DNA of 6,989 bases, from positions 1 through 6,989 of the forward strand of contig JAFVCI010000108.1 in NCBI GenBank assembly GCA_017479315.1, given 5' to 3'. This DNA comes from Opitutales bacterium. Its GTDB lineage: Bacteria > Verrucomicrobiota > Verrucomicrobiia > Opitutales > UBA9783. The notes beneath the pieces were generated by a model. It worked only from the letters and a program-made list of their open reading frames with translations, was not told where the DNA came from and did not search any database. Shown here one piece after another: positions 1 to 6,217 of this stretch; within the stretch, counting starts at the first letter, position 1; every line of letters starts with the position of its first letter. The position numbers and the translations under genes were made by a program.

Positions 1-82
1 ATTGGAAGAACAGGAAGATAACCATCCCGCATTCGTAGTGTATGAAGATGCTCCAAATGCGTTCCTTGAACAAATCGACTGA
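1..82 (+). CDS. C-terminal end of an unrecognised protein, paralogue of the gene at 387-1685 (partial, 5' end outside window)
   Basis: Only the last 26 codons are in the window, in the frame starting at base 2 and ending with TGA at 80-82. The final residues, DAPNAFLEQID, match the end of the complete downstream protein, DAPNAFLEEID. An LEE/LED segment about 15 residues earlier also aligns, with a two-residue gap between. This shows a tandem paralogue rather than a chance ORF. The sequence just after the stop is also shared with the region after the downstream gene. The function is unknown; no domain can be judged from so short a piece. By analogy with the downstream copy it is probably a secreted protein of about 430 residues, but its start and any signal peptide lie outside the window. 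Confidence 0.75.
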   Translation, partial: LEEQEDNHPAFVVYEDAPNAFLEQID

Positions 83-120
83 AAAACAGCAGGAACAAAA
101 AACATTCAATAAATTAATCC

Positions 121-150
121 AGAGCCGCCGAGAGGCGGCTCTCCTGTTTT
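121..150 (+). terminator. Intrinsic terminator after the first paralogue
   Basis: A perfect 9-bp stem, AGAGCCGCC paired with GGCGGCTCT across a GAGA loop, is followed by CCTGTTTT. It lies 38 bp after the stop codon of the partial gene. The GC-rich stem and short T-run are typical of Rho-independent termination on the plus strand. The T-run is short and starts three bases after the stem, so efficiency is uncertain. On the other strand the stem is followed by GGATTAATTTATT, a poor but possible tail. Confidence 0.8.
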
Positions 151-267
151 CAAACAACCGTATATTGCATCGAAGTTCTGCTTCGGACGTTCTTCCAATC
201 AGGTGCAACAAATTTGATTTTACCAGACAAATTGCAACACTTTCGTACAACGACCATTCTTCTTCTT

Positions 268-292
268 GAAAAACCGCAAAAACACGCGGTTT
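268..292 (-). terminator. Candidate minus-strand terminator hairpin (relic of the glmM terminator)
   Basis: On the minus strand AAACCGC (292-286) pairs fully with GCGGTTT (277-271) across an eight-base loop, and a T-run follows to 269. The equivalent hairpin in copy 2, directly behind glmM, has the same place and tail but one mismatch and two wobbles. In copy 1 there is no glmM upstream, so if it works it would stop antisense transcription entering from the right. This is an inference from the fold alone. Confidence 0.4.
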
Positions 293-341
293 CCCGGTTT
301 TTTACCGAAGAACCTTATCGCTTAATTATCAAAAAAACTAC

Positions 342-374
342 TTGACAAAAAAAAAAAAAAACGGTTCTTATCAT
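342..374 (+). promoter_or_regulatory. Candidate phase-variable promoter with a 15-A homopolymer
   Basis: A consensus -35 hexamer TTGACA (342-347) runs straight into an unbroken tract of 15 A (347-361). A -10-like TATCAT sits at 369-374, giving a 21-bp spacer, longer than the usual 16-18. Loss of three to five A by slippage would bring the spacer into the functional range, as in known phase-variable promoters with homopolymers between the hexamers. A second -10-like TACTAT lies at 377-382, very close to the ATG. The same bases could instead be the start of the gene, because TTG at 342 is in frame with it; the tract would then encode a Lys run and slippage would shift the frame. No ribosome binding site helps decide. 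What is seen is the tract and the hexamers; promoter activity is inferred. Confidence 0.45.
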
Positions 375-386
375 GGTACTATAAGT

Positions 387-1685
387 ATGCATCATATTAC
401 CAAATCAGTGTTCGTCGGTGCGGCGATTGCCGGCATCGGAATGTCATCGGGGAGGGCGGAAATCGTTATCGGCGATGACGTTCGTCAGCGACTACAGGAT
501 GTGGCCCGCGAAATGCTCCAAAGCCACCGACTTGAAGTCAATATGTTTCATGAGGAACACAAAACGCGCGGATCCTTCAATTATTCCGATGGGTTAATTG
601 AGGAAGACGTAAAAAGTATTTGCGCTGAGATCTATGGGGAAAACATGCCACACAGAAGCTTTATCGAATTGCTTAACGGTAACGGGAGATGTGACTTTTT
701 TAAAAAAGGTGCGCTCAAGGTGTTTTTACGGTACAGGTTGTGCGATAATATCTTGGGTTCTCTTGATGATTTCAAAAGAGAATATGGGGTGTTCGTTGAA
801 GACAGTGAAGACCGCTTTCTCTTTTATCCATTCACCGTGCAAGAACGTTTGTATGATTTTGTTGTTAAATACCACTCGACAGAAGCGGAACCGAAAGGAG
901 GCTTGTGGGTATATGAAAAGTGGTCTGAGTTTCGCGAGAAATACAGAGGCTTGATGCTTTCCCTGAGCCCCTGGATACCTTCCCATAAAGATTGTGTGAT
1001 TGGAAAGTGGTTGGACTTTTGCGAGCAACACAAAGGCTTGAGGTATTTCGCAGACCCCGACATACGTTCCCATGAAAAATGGGTGACTCTCGTCACGAGC
1101 AAAGACATTCGTTCCAGAATTGCGGGCGCGATCTTCTCGGGAAAGTATATCACCAAAATAGAAGAGATTTTGTACGAAGAAATCCGTCGGCAATTGAGAG
1201 GCGATAAGGACATGATGATGCGTTTCGTTAAAAGAATGTGCAATATAGACAGCGAGAAAGAAATTTGTCGTTTCGTTGCCGCTTGCTTTTGCCAATATAA
1301 AAAGATAAAGAAGGCAATAGATACAGATAGTGTAACCCTCGACACCGAGAATATGTATGAGCGCTTTCTGGATGTGGAATGCAGATTAAGAAGTAAGCTT
1401 GACAATAAAAGAGCTCCGCTCGTTCGGAGTAACGCTACCAAATTTTCAGAGTTGATCGGCAATCCTGTTTTTCTTTACATGTACGATTTTTTGGAATCCA
1501 TGAAAGCTGATATAGCCAATGTGCCGGAGCTCGTAAAATTATTTAACGATCCCGTTTATTGGGCTCCCACTCCTATCAGCGAAGCAGAAGGAGCTAATAT
1601 TCTGAATGAATTGGAAGACGAAAATAATAACGGCTTTCATGTAAATCCAGATGCTCCCAATGCGTTTCTTGAAGAAATCGACTAA
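387..1685 (+). CDS. Predicted secreted protein of unknown function, tandem paralogue
   Basis: I do not recognise this family. From ATG 387 it encodes 432 residues. The N-terminus looks like a Sec signal peptide: MHHITK, hydrophobic SVFVGAAIAGIGM, then SSGRA, with likely cleavage before EIVIGDD (residue 25). No lipobox Cys and no later membrane segment are evident, so the product is probably soluble and exported. The mature part is rich in charged and aromatic residues and has about ten Cys. Between residues about 126 and 235 there are degenerate repeats of the form x-(W/L)-x-(D/E)-F-x3-(Y/H). Two neighbours, starting at KWSEF and KWLDF, are 29 residues apart and share about 10 of 29 positions. 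The C-terminus, DAPNAFLEEID, is shared with the upstream paralogue. In-frame TTG at 342 would add 15 residues including KKKK. I prefer 387 because it gives a compact signal peptide, but neither start has a Shine-Dalgarno sequence. It is convergent with glmM and followed by its own terminator. Confidence 0.8.
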   Translation: MHHITKSVFVGAAIAGIGMSSGRAEIVIGDDVRQRLQDVAREMLQSHRLEVNMFHEEHKTRGSFNYSDGLIEEDVKSICAEIYGENMPHRSFIELLNGNGRCDFFKKGALKVFLRYRLCDNILGSLDDFKREYGVFVEDSEDRFLFYPFTVQERLYDFVVKYHSTEAEPKGGLWVYEKWSEFREKYRGLMLSLSPWIPSHKDCVIGKWLDFCEQHKGLRYFADPDIRSHEKWVTLVTSKDIRSRIAGAIFSGKYITKIEEILYEEIRRQLRGDKDMMMRFVKRMCNIDSEKEICRFVAACFCQYKKIKKAIDTDSVTLDTENMYERFLDVECRLRSKLDNKRAPLVRSNATKFSELIGNPVFLYMYDFLESMKADIANVPELVKLFNDPVYWAPTPISEAEGANILNELEDENNNGFHVNPDAPNAFLEEID

Positions 1686-1723
1686 AAAACAACGGGAATA
1701 AAAAACATTCAATAAATTAATCC

Positions 1724-1753
1724 AGAGCCGCCGAGAGGCGGCTCTCCTGTTTT
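1724..1753 (+). terminator. Intrinsic terminator after the complete paralogue
   Basis: It is identical to the hairpin at 121-150: a 9-bp stem AGAGCCGCC/GGCGGCTCT, a GAGA loop and CCTGTTTT. It lies 38 bp beyond the TAA of the paralogue and so ends its transcript before convergent glmM. Confidence 0.8.
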
Positions 1754-1863
1754 CAAACAACCGTATATTGCATCGAAGTTCTGCTTCGGACGTTCTTCCA
1801 ATCAGGTGCAACAAATTTGATTTTACCAGACAAACGGCAACACTTTTATACTCGTTCTTCTTC

Positions 1864-1890
1864 TTAAAAAATCGCAAAAACACACGGCTT
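1864..1890 (-). terminator. Candidate glmM (accA-glmM) terminator, imperfect
   Basis: On the minus strand, about 23 bp past the glmM stop, AAGCCGT can pair with GCGATTT across an eight-base loop with one mismatch and two wobbles. A run of six T follows. The position and T-run fit a terminator for the accA-glmM transcript, but the stem is weak. The matching hairpin in repeat copy 1 is perfectly paired, so this one has decayed or the other was repaired. Confidence 0.35.
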
Positions 1891-1913
1891 CCCGCATTTT
1901 TCACCGAAAAACC

Positions 1914-3230
1914 TTATCGCTGAAAATCCGCCCTTGCCGCTTCCGTTAAATGCGCTAAGGTTTGTTCGCAAAGCATTTGCGTTTCCGCTTCAACCAAAAA
2001 CCGCAATTTAGCTTCCGTCCCCGAATAACGAATGCGGATACGGTCGCAGGTTTTCTCCAAGCGTTCTTTCATCGCATTCAAATGTAAAAGTTGCTCCAAA
2101 GGACGTTTGTCGGCAACCGTTAAGGAAGCGGTGCACTTTGCATATAACGTAATCGCCTGTGCACGCTCATGTAAGGGCTTTTGTTGCGCCAATTTCAATA
2201 ATTTCAACAAAGCACGCAACCCGTCGCCCGTCGGTGCTTCGTCTTTAAAAATCACGTGCCCGCTGTTTTCGCCGCCGAGAATTGCACCGTCTTCTTCAAG
2301 TTTGTAGAAAACATTGCGATCGCCCACGTCGCAGGTTGCAACGCGAATGCCGAACGGCTGCAACGATTTCGCCAGCCCCGAATTACTTTCCTCCGTTACG
2401 ACCAGACAATTATTTTTTAACCACTTCCGTTCGTGAAAATCCAACGCCAATAAACCCAAAAGTTGATCGCCGTCCAATCTCTGCCCCTGCTCGTCAATCA
2501 CTACAAGGCGGTCACCGTCGCCGTCGTGTGCAAATCCCAACCAAGCACCGTTTTGTTTTACAACAGCCTCCAACCGATCCGCATATTCGCTTCCGCAATC
2601 GCGATTGATGTTCTCGCCGTTCGGTTGAGATCCGAATGTGATCAAATCCGCACCGAGATACCGCAATAACGGCAGGGTCGTAAAAACCGTCGCACCGTTG
2701 GCGGTATCCAAAACAACCTTCCGATCTTTCAACATATCCTTCGGCAGTTGTTGCTTCCAAACATTGAGATAATAATCGCTCCCGGAGACGGTTTGAATCG
2801 ACGAACTTCCGAAATCTTCCGCCGATGTTTCCGAACACAAAGTTTCAATTTCGGCTTCCTCTTCTCGGCGCAACTTCGAACCGTTCGATTTAAATAACTT
2901 CAAGCCGTTATCGGTGTAAGGATTATGGGACGCCGTTATCGAAACACCCAATGATATTTGTTTGTGCTGTGTGTAAAAAGAAATCGCCGGCGTCGGCGTA
3001 ACACCCAAAAAGGTTACTTCCGCACCCGACCCCATCCCCTCGGTAAATGCCCGCGCCAAAACACTGCCGGAACGCCGCGTATCCCAACCGACGGCAACCG
3101 TTAACGGTAAATCCTGCCGTTGCAACCACAATCGGCAGGCACGACCGATAATTTTGAAGCCTTCTTCGTTAATCGGAAACGTTCCGACCTTACCGCGGAT
3201 ACCGTCCGTTCCGAAAGCAACCGGCTTCAT
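1914..3230 (-). CDS. glmM: Phosphoglucosamine mutase GlmM
   Basis: GlmM converts glucosamine-6-phosphate to glucosamine-1-phosphate in the cytoplasm, on the path to UDP-GlcNAc for peptidoglycan and lipid A. The protein has 438 residues, near the usual 445. It starts with the GlmM signature FGTDGIRG. The phosphoserine loop is SITASHNP, with active-site Ser at 101. The metal loop DGDGDR is at 236-241, the sugar-binding loop GGENSGH at 319-325 and the phosphate-binding loop RYSGTEAKLR at 401-410. The last has Ala where SGTEP is usual, a mild oddity. ATG 3230 overlaps the accA stop as ATGA, and GAGG inside accA four bases upstream can serve as ribosome binding site, so translation is probably coupled. 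Other members of the phosphohexomutase family share these loops, but GTDGIRG and the length favour GlmM. It converges on the secreted-protein array, with its stop inside the repeat block. Confidence 0.95.
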   Translation of the reverse strand: MKPVAFGTDGIRGKVGTFPINEEGFKIIGRACRLWLQRQDLPLTVAVGWDTRRSGSVLARAFTEGMGSGAEVTFLGVTPTPAISFYTQHKQISLGVSITASHNPYTDNGLKLFKSNGSKLRREEEAEIETLCSETSAEDFGSSSIQTVSGSDYYLNVWKQQLPKDMLKDRKVVLDTANGATVFTTLPLLRYLGADLITFGSQPNGENINRDCGSEYADRLEAVVKQNGAWLGFAHDGDGDRLVVIDEQGQRLDGDQLLGLLALDFHERKWLKNNCLVVTEESNSGLAKSLQPFGIRVATCDVGDRNVFYKLEEDGAILGGENSGHVIFKDEAPTGDGLRALLKLLKLAQQKPLHERAQAITLYAKCTASLTVADKRPLEQLLHLNAMKERLEKTCDRIRIRYSGTEAKLRFLVEAETQMLCEQTLAHLTEAARADFQR

Positions 3231-4195
3231 GCTTCCTCAAACACTCCCATGCGCCTGAATTTTTCGTAACGCTGTTGCAGTAAAGTCTCCATCGGCAACC
3301 GCATCAAAATCGGAATTTTTTCCTCCAACAGATTTTTGACGGTCTTAATGCACGCCTTCGGATCGGTGTGCGCGCCACCGAGCGGCTCTTTGAGAATGCC
3401 GTCAATCACGCCGAGTTGCTTCAAATCGGCGGCGGACATCTTTAAAACCGCCGCGGCATCGGGCGCCTTCGTCGCATCCTTCCACAAAATCGCCGCGCAA
3501 CCTTCCGGGGAAATCACGGAATAATAAGCGTTTTCAAACACAAACACGCGGTCGGCGACCCCGATGCCCAACGCCCCGCCAGAACCGCCTTCGCCGATGA
3601 CCACCGCAATCACAGGCGTTTTTAAAACGCTCATTTCGCGCAAATTCACCGCAATCGCTTCCGCAATGTGACGTTCCTCGGAACCGATGCCGGGATACGC
3701 GCCGGGCGTATCGATAAAAGAAATTACGGGCAACGAAAACTGCTCCGCCAGCTGCATTAAACGCAGAGCCTTGCGATAGCCTTCAGGGTTCGGACAACCG
3801 AAATTGCGCCACACGTTTTCCTTCAAATCACGCCCCTTCTGCTGCCCCAACACCATCACCGGCTGTTGTTGCAGGTACGCAATGCCACCGATGAGCGCCT
3901 GATCGTCACCGAACCGCCGATCGCCGTGCAGTTCCTGAAAATTCTCAAAAATCCCCTGAATATAATCCAAGGCATACGGTCGCCGAGGGTGCCGCGCCAG
4001 TTTAACCTTCTGCCACGGCGTCAAATGCGCGTAAATTTCGCGCTTCGTCTTCTTAATTTTAATTTTGATGGCTTCCAGTTCCTCCGTCACGGGAACTTTA
4101 TTCTCCTCCGAAAGCTTCTTTAAACGCTCCAACTCCTCCTGAAGCGCCGCCAACGGCTTCTCAAAATCCAGAAGATACGTTACGGATCCCGACAT
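3227..4195 (-). CDS. accA: Acetyl-CoA carboxylase carboxyltransferase subunit alpha
   Basis: AccA with AccD transfers the carboxyl group from carboxybiotin on AccB to acetyl-CoA, giving malonyl-CoA for fatty acid synthesis. The 322 residues match the family length (319 in E. coli). The N-terminal helical region (residues about 10-55), FEKPLAALQEELERL onwards, is typical. Then come the ELHGDRRFGDD segment near 88-98, DTPGAYPGIGSEER at 162-175, the oxyanion-type loop GEGGSGGALGIG at 201-212 and YYSVISPEGCAAILWKD at 224-240, all hallmarks of AccA. No accD or accB is in the window. ATG 4195 has no clear Shine-Dalgarno sequence. The 192 bp upstream (4196-4387) contain a weak TATAAA on the minus strand (4268-4263), with an imperfect ACATT/AATGT inverted repeat just before it, but no convincing -35. 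It stops with TGA overlapping the glmM start, forming a two-gene unit. Confidence 0.96.
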   Translation of the reverse strand: MSGSVTYLLDFEKPLAALQEELERLKKLSEENKVPVTEELEAIKIKIKKTKREIYAHLTPWQKVKLARHPRRPYALDYIQGIFENFQELHGDRRFGDDQALIGGIAYLQQQPVMVLGQQKGRDLKENVWRNFGCPNPEGYRKALRLMQLAEQFSLPVISFIDTPGAYPGIGSEERHIAEAIAVNLREMSVLKTPVIAVVIGEGGSGGALGIGVADRVFVFENAYYSVISPEGCAAILWKDATKAPDAAAVLKMSAADLKQLGVIDGILKEPLGGAHTDPKACIKTVKNLLEEKIPILMRLPMETLLQQRYEKFRRMGVFEEA

Positions 4196-4387
4196 GATTT
4201 TACAGTGGAGGTGTTGAGAGGAAAATTCAATCGTTTTTGAGGATTGGAGGAATTGCAGACTTTTTATATGAACATTGGATTAAGTAATGTGACGGAAGCG
4301 GATTATGGCTGTGCTTGAACGAAAAAGTTTAAAGGAGAATAAAATTTGAAGGATACTTACTGAAACTTTTGCATTTTCCCGTTCACC

Positions 4388-5116
4388 CTACCCTTCCCCG
4401 CCAATCAACAACTTCACCAACGGTCGATACAAATCCTCCTTCGGTTCAATACAAAGTTCCTCGGCATTATGATTTTTGTCATCAAAAATCACGTGCGGTG
4501 CCTCGGTTATTAATGCCAATGGCGTGCATTCGGAGCTTTCGCCCATCGAAAACACCGCACTGACCGCCAAGGCATCCGCAACGTTGATTTTGGTCACACG
4601 CAACGGCTGACCGAATAAGTCGGGCTTTCCGATGTAACTTGCCGTCGGTGCGAAGCCCTGCCACGCCAGTGCGACACCGGTTACGCCCCAACGCAACGGC
4701 GTGGTTCGGCTGTCGGTCATCAGAACGCCAACCTCCTTTAAAGCGTGTTTTTGACGTAAATGTTCCCAAATCTTCCGTACCGATTGAAATGGTTCTTTCG
4801 GATACAGAATGTATCGCCCGTTTCCGTTCGACTCATCAATACCCGCCGACGGTATTAAGAGATGATTTTTGTACGTCAGAATAATGCGATCATCGGTCGC
4901 CTCCGGGTTAGGGATAATCAAATCCGCCTCTTGTTTTACCAATTCCTCTTTGGATACGGAAGATTTCGAAACTGTACGCCCTTCACAGATGCTCACGACT
5001 TTGGACGTAATCGCTACAATCGTTCGTTCCTTCAACGGCGGCAAAAATTTATCGATAAACGCACACAAATCCCGCGGTTGATCCAAACGTTCGGTTTTAA
5101 CGGCTCGAATGTACAT
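4388..5116 (-). CDS. CofE-like gamma-glutamate ligase (COG1478), putative folate gamma-glutamyl ligase (FolC2-type)
   Basis: From ATG 5116 the protein has 242 residues, the length of the F420-0:gamma-glutamyl ligase (CofE) family. Family features in order: MYIRAVKTERL at the start; ITSKVVSICEGRTV at 36-49; AGIDESN at 91-97 followed by the conserved P-x-x-S-x-x-K-I-W region; DSRTTPLRWGVTGVA at 135-149, the metal- and nucleotide-binding part; then YIGKPDLFG and NVADALAVSAVFSMGE. Wider COG1478 members ligate glutamate to F420-0. Members beside folK/folP have been proposed from genome comparison to replace FolC as folyl-glutamate ligase, as in Chlamydia. I infer that role from the folKP neighbour; there is no sign of F420 genes here. 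It lies 96 bp after folP on the same strand and has no clear Shine-Dalgarno sequence. An in-frame TTG at 5158 is possible but would add 14 residues not typical of the family. It ends in TAG. Confidence 0.85.
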   Translation of the reverse strand: MYIRAVKTERLDQPRDLCAFIDKFLPPLKERTIVAITSKVVSICEGRTVSKSSVSKEELVKQEADLIIPNPEATDDRIILTYKNHLLIPSAGIDESNGNGRYILYPKEPFQSVRKIWEHLRQKHALKEVGVLMTDSRTTPLRWGVTGVALAWQGFAPTASYIGKPDLFGQPLRVTKINVADALAVSAVFSMGESSECTPLALITEAPHVIFDDKNHNAEELCIEPKEDLYRPLVKLLIGGEG

Positions 5117-5212
5117 AACAAAACGAATGCTAACTATATGACAAAACGGCTCAATCAATTTTTAAAATCAAAAAAACAATCCACTCCCGATTTTTTCGAC
5201 AACATCGGACGT

Positions 5213-6127
5213 TCAGCGTACATCACTTCCATCCTCATAACAACTTTCCACCCATTGTTGCGCCGCAAAGGCACGCTGATGTTTGGCGACGTTATGAACG
5301 CGGAAGTAATCGACCTTGTTTTTTAGAAGCAACGAAATCGCAACGGTTTCCAAATCTCTCTCCCGCGGTTCGTATGTACCTAAAGCGTTATAACAGGATT
5401 TTCGCGAGTGCCCGAGAAGTACCTCACAACCCCAATGTTTCATTTGCGCAATCGTCTTGAACAACAAACCGGCTTGATACGGCGTGTTTCCGAAACCGAT
5501 GCCGGGATCCAAAATAATGTCTTTCAATTCGAAACCGCAGCGCGTGAGACGTTCGACCTGTTGTTGACACCAAAGATACATTGTTTGTTCCAACGGCAAA
5601 TCGATGTTTTCATCCTTTCGCGGCGGAACGGAAAGGCTGTGCATCGTGCAAATTTTGCAACCGGCTTCGGCAATAAGATGAAGTACCCTTTCCGACAAAT
5701 GCCCCGAAACGTCATTGATCCAAGCAATTTTGTACCGTGACAACAATTTTTCGATTGTTTCTTCGCGGTACGTATCGATACTGACGGGAATTTGTGTTAA
5801 ATCCAATCCGTCCAACACGGGTTGCAGACGCTCCCATTCAATCTCCGCCGTTCTTAACTGCTCCGAATGCGGACGCGTCGATTCCGCACCGATGTCCAAA
5901 ATGCTTGCACCGTCCGAAAGCAGTTGCCGGCAATGCGCAATTGCGGCATCGGGATCGAGATACTGACCGCCGTCGGAAAACGAATCGGGCGTTACGTTCA
6001 CAATCCCCATGCAACGCGGATATAACACCATCGTTTTCGTCCACGGCTTTTCTGTTTTTAAAGCGTCGCGCGCCAATGTATCAAACGTTTCGTCGGTACC
6101 CGGAAATTTCAATTCGGGATTCAGCAT
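5213..6127 (-). CDS. folP: Dihydropteroate synthase (FolP), DHPS part of an interrupted FolKP
   Basis: DHPS joins 6-hydroxymethyl-7,8-dihydropterin pyrophosphate with p-aminobenzoate to give 7,8-dihydropteroate; it is the sulfonamide target. From ATG 6127 (304 residues) motifs are MGIVNVTPDSFSDGG at 40-54, DIGAESTRP at 78-86, SIDT at 116-119, INDVSG at 137-142, TMHSLSVPP at 161-169, DPGIGFGNT at 207-215, GHSRKS at 239-244 and RVHNV at 276-280. Residues 1-30 are not DHPS but the tail of an HPPK domain (MLNPELKFPG), so the ancestral gene was folKP. A free DHPS could start at ATG 6031 (272 residues, normal DHPS length); neither start has a Shine-Dalgarno sequence. In GIGFG-N-T, Asn214 stands where other DHPS have Lys that contacts the substrates. 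The gene ends in TGA, 96 bp before the ligase gene. The fold and reaction are certain by motif; the Lys change leaves some doubt about activity. Confidence 0.92.
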   Translation of the reverse strand: MLNPELKFPGTDETFDTLARDALKTEKPWTKTMVLYPRCMGIVNVTPDSFSDGGQYLDPDAAIAHCRQLLSDGASILDIGAESTRPHSEQLRTAEIEWERLQPVLDGLDLTQIPVSIDTYREETIEKLLSRYKIAWINDVSGHLSERVLHLIAEAGCKICTMHSLSVPPRKDENIDLPLEQTMYLWCQQQVERLTRCGFELKDIILDPGIGFGNTPYQAGLLFKTIAQMKHWGCEVLLGHSRKSCYNALGTYEPRERDLETVAISLLLKNKVDYFRVHNVAKHQRAFAAQQWVESCYEDGSDVR

Positions 6128-6217
6128 CGCGATTAAATGCAGGAAAAATCCGCGGTTTTTGAGTTCCGAGTGCGGAACGGTTAAATGTTCGTTTTGCAGA
6201 CAAAGGTCATCATACAG

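Larger units (their letters stand above)
83..322. repeat. Non-coding direct repeat, copy 1 (identical core 97-231)
   Basis: This block follows the stop of the first paralogue and recurs at 1686-1921, offset by about 1.6 kb. Bases 97-231 are identical over 135 bp to 1700-1834. The right flank (232-322) is only roughly four-fifths identical, with small indels, and the coding sequence to the left is also diverged. The core holds a strong hairpin-plus-T terminator and a second small hairpin with arms CGAAG/CTTCG (171-185). The copy ends with AACCTTATCGCT at 311-322, which in copy 2 is the 3' tip of glmM. Here it is followed by unrelated sequence, so it is a relic of the glmM end. I see no gene in this stretch. 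An ATG ORF at 42-269 crosses it, but it starts inside the first paralogue in another frame and ends in the diverged part. Confidence 0.9.
1686..1921. repeat. Non-coding direct repeat, copy 2 (identical core 1700-1834)
   Basis: This is the second copy of the block at 83-322, between the complete paralogue and convergent glmM. The 135-bp core 1700-1834 is identical to 97-231. Similarity continues, with substitutions and small deletions, up to 1921, so it includes the stop codon and last bases of glmM (1914-1921). It then ends abruptly, which makes this the copy in its original context. The last 36 coding bases before it (1650-1685) differ from copy 1 at four places, and further upstream the paralogues differ more. 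Confidence 0.9.

Noticed and set aside
97..231. Repeat core as a small transposable element or integron attC site
   Set aside because: The ends show no terminal inverted repeats or target duplications. Similarity fades gradually into the flanks rather than stopping, and no attC core sites are seen.
42..269. 75-codon ORF on the plus strand across repeat copy 1
   Set aside because: It starts inside the C-terminal codons of the first paralogue in another frame and runs through the terminator hairpin. The diverged part of the repeat breaks any matching frame in copy 2.
726..1462. Two long minus-strand ORFs (726-1295 and 824-1462) opposite the secreted-protein gene
   Set aside because: They overlap each other in different frames, match no family I know, and the plus-strand frame is supported by its paralogue and signal peptide. 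They are shadows.
4268..4318. 16-residue plus-strand ORF in the gap upstream of accA
   Set aside because: It is short, the nearest GGAGG is about 17 bases before the ATG, and no relative is known to me. It is antisense to the likely accA leader.
5187..5208. CCGAT/ATCGG hairpin after folP as a terminator
   Set aside because: The stem is only 5 bp with a 12-base loop, and the T-run lies about 11 bases further on. It is too weak to call.
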